Below, one piece after another: positions 25,659 through 37,600 of a stretch of DNA of 64,000 nucleotides. Location of the stretch: assembly GCA_029204225.1 (NCBI GenBank), contig CM055107.1:19893997-19957996 (forward strand), given 5' to 3'. The stretch is from Diphasiastrum complanatum. Its lineage: Eukaryota; Streptophyta; Lycopodiopsida; Lycopodiales; Lycopodiaceae. The stretch's first letter is position 1. Each line of letters opens with the position of its first letter. Made by a program: the position numbers and the translations under genes. The notes under the pieces were generated by a model, which saw only the letters and a program-made list of their open reading frames with translations, did no database searches and was not told the DNA's origin.

Positions 25659-28600
25659 CTGCAACATGACAGAAACATCAGATTAGCTTCAGTTCATGAC
25701 TTCATGGCTATTGAAATTCAATGGCAGAATATCAAAGGAGAACTAAAATAAATTTGCAGTTATTAGTCACCATACCATCATCACCATCTTCATCAAACTC
25801 ATACTCCTCATCATCATCAAATCCGAAGTTCTGCAAAGCAGCATGAAAGAAATTTATAATGCTTTCAAAGCTATACATTCTCTAATAACCATCAAACAGC
25901 AAGTTGTTCGTTCTTAAAAGAAAATAAAATATCATCCTTACCTGGGCATAATCATCTTCTCCTAGTTCCTGTTCTTCCTCTTCAACTGCATCGTCGTCAT
26001 CTTCACCATCTTCACCATTTCCTTTAGCTTCCTCTTCATGTCCGGTTTTCTTTTGTTGTCAACCATCGAACCAAAAACAATCAAAAAATCGAGAGATTCA
26101 TTTTAATAAACTGATGGGTGTCATCCACAACTCGTTATTTGCTAGGCACTCAGTAAATGCTAGAAGACAATGGACTATTGGAAAGTCATAAACAGGGTAT
26201 TTGAAAAGTACATCTGCCATTGTTTTGAATTTCTGCTCGAGTGTTGCAAGCTGATCTAATCTTCCAAGATCTGTACATACAAAAAAGTCAACAACATGCT
26301 TATGATAGGGATGCTGATGGTGTGTTAATCCAATCTTCCAAGAATTGTATATGCAACAGATGTCAGAATTTTGTTTTGTGAATAGAAACATACGAGTACC
26401 AAAAAATCTAAAATTGACTGGGTTCCTATAAAGCTACCTTATATTCTTGCAACAAATCAAGGTGACAGTATCTGCAAGAGATCGATAGAGAATATTTCTT
26501 CTTCATGCTTTGCAAGTATAAAGCGATCTAATATTTGGATTGCCAGAGCCTCAAAGGCGGAATTGAAGCCAACAGAGCTAACACAAGGATTGATCATCGA
26601 AATAGTTATTAGGAAGAAGATGAAGGGACATTGAGACAAGAATCACTGGCTCAAAGGAAAGCAATCAATTCTCAGCAAGTTGCACTTCAATTATTCCTTT
26701 GGTACTTTAAGATAAGTTGCTATCTTCATTGCCACAAATGCAAGTTTCAGTTTGATAACTTCATTGGTACTCAAAGGTAACTTGCTACCTTGCTGCTCTA
26801 GAACCTGGTATCTCGCCACAAACACATTTTTCAAGCTAGTAAATATCTTTTGAACACCCTCAAAGAAGTATTTGCTCTTGACAAGTTCTGGATAAACTGC
26901 TTGATGCATTTGCACCACAAAGAAACAGCATACTTTTTATATCACCTCAACTAGTATTAGTCTGTGGATGGCATTGACCAAGGAAAAATTAATGAGGGTG
27001 GGAATGAGCAGAGAGTCATCACCTAGTTTCAGGACGAGGGAAATGCAGTATAGCTAACCCAGCTTCAATTGAAAAGAAACAAATGTTGATCAACAACTTT
27101 GGAAAATTTAACCTAATACTGATAATAAATAACAGCGTCTAGGTGAATGTAACTGAAAAAACAGTTGAAATTTGTAGCCGGAGTTGAATACAATAATGTG
27201 CACGGGATGTATCAACAAGACATTCAAAGCTGAACAGCATCAAACATTCAGTTAGAACTTATGTTTGCAAAAAGAGAAATCTACCATTTTTTGCAGCGTT
27301 GGCCTGCAGAGTCCACTGTGACCGTACTCCCTGCTGAGCATTACGAACATGTTTCTTCTCTGAAGTTTTCATACCAAACATTAAAAAAGGTTTTAGAAAC
27401 CTATTTCCCACAAGGATCCTGTGACATCATTTCAGCATTTAAGGTTTTGAATATACACTAAGGTACAAAATATTTGTGAAGAGACAATACACAGCCCTAC
27501 TTTATCTGAATACCTTGGCTCAATAGCTCAGCTGGAAAAAACAATGGTGTTAATTTAAGCACAGACGAAAGAGGAGGGCGTTCAGCTTGATAGTTTGGTT
27601 TGTATCTGTCTGAGTACCGCTCTATCTCTGCCGCGACTCCAACTGCACAAAGGAACATAAACAGGCTCTAATTCACATTGTTAGCTGAAAATAGGATAAT
27701 CCTAAATCTGTGAGCTGGTTGTGCTGTCAATAACAGTGAAAGCGCCTACAACAGCCATATGCATAATATTATTAAAATATGGTACCTTCGAACTACATGT
27801 GTTTTTAAATTAAAGCACAAGAGGTGGACTGATCAATCATATAAAAGTACATGGGGTTGAGTGGTCAACTGACATCCCGAGTCACCATTTGCGTATGTAC
27901 TGGATTGGTACATAACGATCAATGAAAGGTTAGGAAATGAATTGCTGGACATGGAGCTATTAATAATTTTGTGACATGGTGTACACAGCTGCCATCATCA
28001 TGCGTCTTTTGAGTGCCGCGCATTTAAAGAGCACTTGCATCCCCAGTTCAAGTTGGAGATACCAAGGGCCATGAAAGCCGGTAAGAGAGCAAATGACTGC
28101 TGAATCTCTGTGTGCCACTTGATCTTACTTTGTGAGTGTTGTCGTGACTTTAAAGTATTGCTGTTAAGGGTTCAGATGCTGTCTTTCAAAGACCCTTAAA
28201 GATAAAAAGATTTTGTACACCCTTGTCCTATAAGGATACTCTAATTGTAAAGGCGCCGTAAGGCGTGGTTGGTGGAAATATGAATTTCACATCGGTAATC
28301 CTTGTGCTGATTATGTGAAAGTCAACTGCTGCTGTGCCACATCAGCAGATGATACTCTAGCCTCTTATACAGTGCATACTTTTGCCCAATTTTTCTTTTA
28401 GCAACTAGGAAACAGCAAATCAATTTCTTAAAATCGAGCATTCTAAGTGTGGATCATTTAAATATTGGGCATACTCCAGCTCAGGTTTTTAATGATTGGG
28501 CAAAGTAAAAAAATTACAGATGTAATCCATGCAGGCTGCAGCAGCACTGCCGGCGCCTGACCTCTCAGATCCCAAGATCCTCATTGAACCTACAACGCCT

Positions 28601-31600
28601 GCTGCTCCTAGTCTGCTACCTCCTATTTTTCCTCTACCAGATTTGTCAACCCCAACTAAAGGTTATGAACAATACATTTCAGCGCAACTTGAGCAGTTAG
28701 GGTTGGAGTTCCAAGTAATGAGAAGCAAAACGGGACAGCTTAAAGCCACAGTCAGATTCTTGATGCAAGAAACAGATAACAATGGGAATCAAGATTGCTA
28801 CTCAAGAAAGAAATCAGTAAACTCAGGGATCTGCAAGGATCACCACTGCACACCACAACTACGAACGTCTAAGACCTAGAAAATAAGATTGAACAACATA
28901 GGGCAGCAACCCTCAAAAAGGACTCTGGTAAGCCCTCCACACAAATGACAGCCACATTATCAAAAGAAAACAAAGTGAGCCAAAAACAGTAGGGTTCGGG
29001 GTATTCCCGACACACAAGATTCAAAAAATGAAGCCAAGAGATTTTGGATACTCATCATACTAAAGGCCTAGAAAAGGCATGCCGGCCCAATATGGATAAT
29101 ACTACTTTGGTCCTCCATTTCACATCACTCGAATAGAGGAAATTGACAATTAAGATTATGTGGAACAAGTAGAACAACGCAGTAAAGACATCTAAAAATA
29201 CTGGTCGATATGTGGTTTCTTGGACAGACAAATCCAATATTTTGACTGTGGTTCTACCAGTGTCACAGGTTCCAGGATTTACTAAGGAATTCGGGCTCCT
29301 AGGTATAGGAGCAGCCTGGGCCCTGTTCCAAAATCGGTTTGTGGAATTGTAACCATATCCATTCATCAGCAGCTGCAGGGGATCTGTTAGACCACAGGGA
29401 GATATTCTCCTTTTTACTGAGGCAGTGTTTCCACGAATCGCGATTCGTTGGCTGACGATTGTGATTCGTCAATGAATCGAACGGTCCCGATTCGAATCAG
29501 AAAGAATCGGGACTGGAAATTTTTTTAGCTACAGCCCAGGCCCGATTCTATCGGGATTCACTTTATATGTCTTTTTGCACCTCTTTCAAGGGGAGAACGT
29601 TGAGGAGAGGGAGAAACGTGTAAGTAGAAGAGAAAGGAGAGGAGAGAAGAGAGAGCCTTGAGGAGAGAGGAGAGAGGAATGGCATTCATGGTGAATGTGC
29701 AATGTGCTAGAACTTAGGTTAATCTTGATTGTTAAATGCATTTTGAAAGAGAGAAATTAGAATAGGGGTTAGGAGAAGTTAGAACTTGTATTAGCCACTA
29801 CTATAAGGTGAATGAAGGAGAGAGGCTAGAGCTTGGAGTTAGGAGAGTCTTGGAGAGAGAATAGGAGGAGGAGATGTGTGTGTGTGAGTTTAGGCAAGAG
29901 GTGTGTGTGTGAAATTGTGAATTTAGTTTTAGTTACACTTTAGTAGAGTTGTTAGGACTCAGGAGTGTCTTTAGAGTTAGAACTAAGGCAATAGAGGTGA
30001 GAGGAGTGTTAGAAGTTAGGAGAGTTAAGAGTTACGAGTTGAGACTTTAGAGTTAGGAGTTGAGAGTCAGTCATGGTGAGACATAGAGATCCTATATGGG
30101 ATCATGTCACAGTTGCAGCGGGCTACGGTAGCTCGGGCACAAAATGTTGGACGTGCAATTATTGTCACATGAGCTACACAGGCAATCCAGTGCATATTCA
30201 AGCACGCCTCCTTTGTTTGGTGGCTATGAGATCGAAGCATGCCCACAGGCACCTCCAAGGCTATCGAGTAAGATTGTGAGACCATGAGCGATTCAGAGAG
30301 AGGAGATCATTCCTCTGACGGTCACTGAAAGTGATCATCATACACTTGTTATCTTGTTTTTGGATTATGAATTCTGAACTTGAGTGCTTAATGTTGAAAC
30401 TTATCACTTGAATCTTGGTACCATGCCCACGACTGGTCTCGGGTAGCATGTCCACGCTAGGGATCAGTAGACCAACAACCCGTAAGTTAATTGTGACTAT
30501 AAGGGAGTACTCAAAGATTGTATGTTGAAAGGAGTGAAAAGTTGCAAAGGTAGGCCAAGTCCTCCTATAAGGTGGAATGAGAAGTTAGATGAGAGTTTTC
30601 GGAAACTCAAGCTTTAATTGCCTCAACTCCAATCCTTAGGATCGCGGATCCAGATTTGTCGTTCATCATGAATACTGATGCAAGTGATAAGGCTATTGGA
30701 GTTGTTCTCTTACATGAGGGCCAGCCCGTTGCCTTTGAAATTAAAAAACTAACCGATGCACAGGTCAGGTATACCACGTAGGAGAAAGAGCTTTTTGCGG
30801 TGATCCATGCTTGAAATCATGGAGACATTACCTGTATGGTAATAAGTTCGTGGTTAACACAGATCACCAACCTTTAAAGTATTTCTGTAATCAAAATGAT
30901 TTGAGAGGTCGTAAGGCCAGATGGGCGGAACTCATGCAAGAATTTGACTTTGAAGTGCGGTATATCAAAGGCACCTCTAATCAGGTGGCTGATGCACTTA
31001 GTCGAATTGGGCAAACAAACTTTCCTTCACTAAAATCAGTACAGACTTTTATCTCTCCCTGAGAGGTCTTTATGAGGAAGACCCACATTTTGGACCAATC
31101 TGGAATAGGGTTCTAGCAGTTACATCAAGCGAGACTGATGTTCATGGTGATCAGTCTAGGGGAAAGGATGAAAAGGGTGTTGATGACTTCTCTATCCGAA
31201 ATGGACTTTTGTTCAGGAAAGGGAAGGTTTGTGTGCCTGATGTGGATGTTGTTAAAAATAAAATTCTTTATGAATGTCATGACTCACCATGCGCAGGACA
31301 TCCCGGCATACATCGTACATTGGATTTGGTACGAAGGGACTTTTATTGGCCAAAACTCAATCCCTTTGTAGAATCTTATGTGGTCAAGTGTGACCAATGC
31401 CAGTTGAATAAAGCCGAACGCCATAAGGCATGATGCAATTTGGGTTGTGGTCGGCCGTCTTACCAAATTGGCTACGTTTATTCCGGTAAAGACCACCGCG
31501 AAGGCTTCTGATTTAGCTCAGACATTTGTAGAGTGTCTATTTAGACTTTACGGATTACCAAGTGATATTGTGAGCGATCACGATCCGAAATTCACCGGTC

Positions 31601-34600
31601 ACTTTTGGTCGGCCGTGTTTGCTAAACTAGAGACGACTCTGAGCTTGGGTTCTTCTGATCATCCTAAGACGGATGGACAGACAGAAAGAACAAATTAAAC
31701 GATGGAACAAATGCTTCGAGCATATGTTTCCCGACGGCAATTTGGTTGGGAGAAGTATCTTCCATTGATCGAGTTTGCCTATAACAGTAGTAAGCATTCG
31801 GCTACCAGTTATAGCCCATTTATGCTTATGTACGGTTTTAAGCCTAGGTCACCCATTGCAGTAGGAACTCGGGCGATCAAGTTTCAAAAGGTAGCGGATT
31901 TCCTACATGATATGCAGGAAATGCCATGAATTGCACGTGAAAATGTCCAGTGTGCCCAGGATAGGGACCGGCATTATGCAAATCTGCAAAGATCACCAAG
32001 ACACTTTCAAGTGGGGAATTGGGTATATTTGAGAATCCCAAAGGATTCTAGTGTAATGCGTACCGGCAAGCATTATAAATTGTCCCCTAGATATAGAGGA
32101 CCGTATCAGACCTTGAAAAAGATCGGATCCTTAGCTTACCAATTGGAACTCCCGGATGGATCTCAAGTGCATCCGGTATTTCACGTAAGCCGACTCAAGA
32201 AGAGTCTACGTGAAGGAGAGCATCTTGGATCTGGAGATCAATTGGACCTGTTGGATGAATCATCGGGTGTGTCTCGACTTGAACCCGAAAAGATCTTGGA
32301 TACAAGAACTAAACGATTGAGGAATCGTATAGTCACCAAGTATCTGGTTCGATGGAAGGGACGCACAGACGATGATGATTCCTGGGCATAGAAAGGGAGC
32401 TTAAGGAGGAACTTCCCCAGTTTTAAGTTCTGAGGACAAAACTTGAACAAGGGGGGAAGAATGTCATGCCCACGACTGGTCTCGGGTAGCGTGTCCACGC
32501 TAGGGATCAATAGACCAACAAACCGTAAGTTAATTGTCACTATAAGGGAATTGGGGCCCTTATGTGTATAAGGTCATAATTAACGGCTGTAGGCCTAGAC
32601 TCTTGATGGTGGATTTGTATGGGTCTATCAGTGAGTCATTGGGGAACTGGATGATGTGGCCCAGATAGGTTGCAGAGGAGTCACAGTGCACTACTAGTAG
32701 TGCATGGGCCTTGGAGGGTCTAAGTATACCTATTGGGCTCTCACTAGGTGTATGCTTGATTTTGTGATTGCTAGCTACATGTTGCTAGAGTGATTCCTCT
32801 CTCCTTAGTGTGATTGATCCATAGCTTGGGGGCTAGATCTGTTCGATCTAGGTTTGGTTGGGTTGGTTTAAAGAAGCATTAGACTTGTTATCGAATCTGT
32901 ATGAGACTCCCGATGTAACTACAAGGTTACATCTTAGAAGGAAATTCTTTACTTTAAGAATGTCTGAAGATGAAGAACGTGTTGCTTCTATATTACAATG
33001 AAAGCTTGAACAACAATGAATACGTTACAGTTTGAAAAATAGAGGCGTAACTTGGATGCTCGATATCATTCGCTCTGTTGGCGGAGCATCATGTAGAGTG
33101 CGTGATGAAGATGTATTTATACACTACATCCATGTAGTTACTTACAATAAATGTTTTACATCTAACTAAGTACTTCGTTGTACTTAGGAAGTATTTGACT
33201 TATAATGACAGTTGTACAATGTGTACATAAGTCTTTGGGAGTCTGATAGGGCGGCGCTTATATCGCAACCCCATGTTGACTCTTGCGGTGCCTTGGCGGT
33301 TGGTCTTTGCATAGACCATTGACCCTACGGTGCCTTGGCGGTAGTTAGGTCAACTCGAAGTCGTTGGCATACACGAGTTTCTTGCATTCCTCGCATACTT
33401 CGCATTTTTCGGCTTTTCGAAAAATGCGACAATGAGTTTAAAACTTTTATTTCGTCGAAGTAGACGGGTACTTCGCGTTCTTCGGCTTTCAGGAAAATGC
33501 GACAATTGACTTGGAACTTTTATTTTGTTGAAGTAGACGGGCACTTCGCATTTTTCACCTTTCAGGAAAATGCAAACTGTTTGAAAAACAGTTCAATTTT
33601 GCAGATTGTTGCAAAAACAGTGTATTAAAATGGAGATTTTTTGAAGTTGTTGAAGATGGCTAGGTCTTCAATGTCCTTCAAATAATTTGACTTAACATTC
33701 GAATGTGAAAAGGGGAATAGGATTGGTTACCCTTTAGTCTTTGATCCATGGATGAAAATCAGCCGGAAGCCCGATGTAGTCGTTCTTCGAATAGTTCGGT
33801 TGTCTGGGTTCTGTGATTCCTACAGGTACCAGATGAGCAGACATAGAACCAAAGTAGGTTGCATCTGACCCTAGATCAATGATCATAAAAGTGCACGAAG
33901 AATCTTGAAATAGAAATGATCACCAAGGAGTAAACTGTGGACTTAATTTCAACAGTCCCCCTTAACGTCACGGTTGGTGTGTTGGTGTCTTTGTCAGGTT
34001 CAGCATTCTGAAAAAGTTCTGATGCTTGATCTTGGGAAGCGCTTTGGTGAAGATGTATGCAACCATTTCTGTTTTGGAGCAGTATTGAAGAATCATTTGC
34101 CCTGAGAAAACTTTCTCCCGAATGAAGTGATATTGGATTTCTATGTGCTTAGACTTGCCATGAAATCTGGGATTTAGCGACAGTGAAATACAGCTCAAAT
34201 TGTCACACAGAGTGGTGATAGCATTGAACTGAATGTGATGCAAATCGTGAAGTAATAATCTGATACATATGGCTTCTTCTAAAGCTTGGCATGCTGCGAT
34301 GTACTCTGCTTTGGTTGAAGAAAACACCACTGATTTTTGCTTTCTTGAATTCCACGAAATCGGTCCCCCTGCCAAAAAGAAACAAAACCCAGAAGTGGAT
34401 TTTTTGGTCGAGGCATTTCCTCCCCAATCTGAGTTGGAGTAGCCTCACAAGACGAGTGGGTTGATAGCATATCCATCATAACATAAAATGTGATCTAAAC
34501 TTCCTTGAATATATTTCATCACTCTCTTTAATGCTTTCCAATGAGAGATCCTAGGATTAGACATGAATTGACTTTACGTGCTAACAGTGTATGCTAGATC

Positions 34601-37600
34601 TGGTCTAGTGCATAGCATGGCATACATCAAAGATCCGATCAGTAAATGAAAAGGGTAATTCCCTAAGTCGAGTACTTCACTTTCGGTGTCTGCACAAGAA
34701 GGTTTAGTAAGTACAATACTTGGATCCATTGGTATATGAATTGGTTTGCAATCAGACATGTGAAATTTTTCTAGAACATTCTCTAGAAATTTTTGAAGTC
34801 TATTTCTAGTAATGTGAATTCCTATTAAAGAATGAATAGCGCCTAGATCAGTTATGTCAAATTCCTTTGACAGATCACTCTTAGTAGTGTGCAGTAGGAC
34901 TATGTCGTTACACAAAATAAATGCATCATCTACGTAAAGAGCTACTTGAACTGAACTGGCATCTATATGCTTGGAATAAACATTACAGTCAGCTGAATTG
35001 TTGACAAAACCCAATCGAATAAGATAAGAGTTAATTCTTTCGAACCATGCCCTTGCAGCTTGTTTCAGACCGTAGATTGCATTTCGCAGCTTGCACACTT
35101 TGTGCTCTTGGCCCTTGACTTCGAATCCTTCCGGCTGGAAGGTATACAGCTCCTCTTCGACGTAGTCGTTGAGAAACATTGTCTTGACATCCATTTGATG
35201 CATCTCGAGGTCTTCCGCGACTGCTAACGCAATCAGAGTCCTAATTGACTGCATTTTGACAACATGACTGAAAATCTCTTGATAATCCACTCCTTGGACT
35301 TGAGTAAATCCTTTAGCCACTAGTCGTGCTTTCCATTTTGCAATGGAACCATCAGAGTTGATCTTCTTCTTGAACACTTGTTGTCGATGACTCTCTTGTG
35401 AGTGGGGAAGTCGACCAGTGTCCAGGTCTGGTTCGTCCAAAGTGAGTTGTACTTGCTTTCCATAGCTTCTTGCCACTTCTCAACATCCTTAGAGTCGATT
35501 GCTTCAGCTAGGGTCTCTGGCTCTTCTGATGAAGTCCAGAAAGATTGAGGTATATACCTCTCATGAACTGTTCGAGTCCGTGAGAATCTGCGACCATTTG
35601 GTTGACCAGAATGTGATGGTGCTTTTTCTTGAGTTTGTCCAGATCTACTTGAGCTAGCTTGGTCTGGTCTGGAGACTGGTGACCTGCAGGTTCTATAGAA
35701 AAAACATCATGATTGGAAGATTCTAAAATAGGATGAAATGACACAGCATCTTTTATCGATGGTTGTTTAAGTCATGTAACGTATCTTCCTTGAAGATTAC
35801 ATCCCTTGAAACAAATGCTACATTGGTGGATGGATCATAAACTTTATAAGCTGTATGCTCATCAGGATAGCCAATGAAAATACATTTATTTGTTCTATGA
35901 TCCAGCTTCTTCCTAAGCTATTTAGGAACATGAACGAAACATATACAACCAAAGATTTTTAAATGGCTGACACTAGGCTTGTGTCCATGACATACTTCAT
36001 GAGGAGTTTTGTTATTGATGGCTTTAGTGTTGGATCTGTTCTGCACATAACAAGTTGTGGCAGTAGCTTCTGCCCAAAACTTCGCAGGCAGGTGCGCTTG
36101 ATGTAGATAGATCTGGCTGATTTGAGAAGCGTTCGATTCTTCCTTTCTGCAATCCCATTTTGCTGAGGTGAACAAGAAGTTGTAAATTGTCTTCGAATGT
36201 TGTGTCTAGCCAGATAGTCGGTCATCTCGTTGGAGATGTATTCGCCGCCACCATCATTTCGGAGTGCTTTCACCTTGTAAGATGTTTGGGTCTCAACCAT
36301 GGCCTTGAATCTCTTGAAGCATTCAAAGGCTTCAGATTTATGTTTTACAAACCTGACTGTAGACCATCTAGAATAATCATCTATGAAGGTGATAAAATAG
36401 AGTGCATCTCCTAAGGATGGAGTTGGTATTGGACCACAAAGATCGCCATAGTCTCATATCTTTACAGTTTAAAACTTGTGTATGGAGTATAGTCCTAGAA
36501 TCTATATTGGCATATTGTTACCTCTATAAAAGTTGACCTTTCCATTATTGGCATATTGTTACCTCTATAAAAGTTTTACTCCCTACTATATATAGCAAAT
36601 AAATGCTATTTGTTGATTGTAAGAAATTGGTTACTCCCTTCTCCATCTTAAGGCCTTCGATAAATGTTAAGGGCCCATATTAGTTCTCGTGATCCTAAAT
36701 GAACGGCCTCCAGGCTCCTAGGTAGCATCAACCCCAAAACCAGCCTCTAGGCTCCAGGGTAGGGTTTAGGATTTAGCTCAGGGTGATAGCATATAGAATC
36801 TTATAATGCTCTAACTGCAGCTAATCAGCCATTGCCACTGCCAATTTATGTTTTTACTCTATTTTAATATTATATTTGTATACGTTGATCTTAAAGCAAA
36901 AACCTTGGCCATTTGTTATGATGTTATCCTGCCCTAATTGTTATGGTTTTCTTACTTCCAAGACCTAACAATAAGCAAGGGTAAGTGTAGTACCCTTATC
37001 CCATATAGGTAGTCATTAAAGAGTAGACTTTCACATTGATGGCTACTTTAAATTGGAGCTAATTACTCACTTGTAGCTAGTCTAGACAACCAAGCTAATA
37101 GCTACCGAGATAATGCATCCTATCCCGCCAAAATGTCAAAATACTTTCTTGTAGGGCATGCAGAGAGTAAAGAATCGTACGTAGCATAAACCGTAAACCG
37201 CCAGAGCAAAGGCAAGGATAGCACGTACCTGCCTTTTCTTTAGTCCTCTCAATATAGTAAGGGGATGCATTCCAAAACGCCTCTAGATGCCTGCGACGGG
37301 AGACAAGAAGCTCATCCTTTGAAGTGATCTCTGGATGATCCGGCAGTCTGTCCAATTTCTGCAGAGTGTAATGCAGAAACCATACACTATACATAAGCAC
37401 ACGCTTGCTGCCTATGTGACTGCAGCACTTTTGTGAAGCTGGACTGCAGAAGGTGAAGAGATACTTGGATTTTGTAGGAATGAGCAGTAAGCACTAGGCT
37501 TATTAATCAGAATGTTGTTGTTGATGAAGAAAAGAAAAGCATATTTCACCGGAAAGAGTGGAGGAGGACCGTCCAGCTTCTTGGCGACAATGAGCTGCCC

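Larger units (their letters stand above)
30424..32867 (+). mobile_element. Ty3/gypsy (chromovirus-like) element, internally deleted
   Basis: The first about 85 bp of the LTR (30424-30508) is followed at once by the RT/RNase H junction (ALIASTPILRIADPDLSFIM, then NTDASDKAIGVVL), with RNase H to 31062. The integrase zinc finger follows (HPGIHRTLDLVRRDFYWPKL, CDQCQLNKAE), then the integrase core (VVGRLTKLATFIPVKTTAK, SDHDPKFTGHFW), a C-terminal part (32011-32391) and a chromodomain-like end (KYLVRWKGRTDDDDSWA). A polypurine tract (GGGGGGAAGAA) and the 3' LTR at 32462 complete it. Gag, protease and most of RT are missing. Single stops and frameshifts interrupt the pol frames. Confidence 0.9.
27643..37228 (-). 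other. RPC31 intron 2, 9586 bp, filled with retroelements
   Basis: It is bounded by donor GTACGT (at 37228) and acceptor TTTGTGCAG (at 27643), and phase 1 is kept across it. It contains, left to right, an unassigned stretch, a BED-finger remnant, a gypsy element (30424-32867), a copia gag scrap, and a minus copia element with its 3' LTR (32980-36450). Confidence 0.9.

Noticed and set aside
26098-26391. 97-codon minus frame as an independent gene
   Set aside because: Only its middle part (exon 5 of RPC31) is protein-like; the flanks are intron sequence with splice signals.
27261-27461. 66-codon plus frame
   Set aside because: It lies antisense over RPC31 exon 4, whose phase and splice sites fit the rest of the gene.
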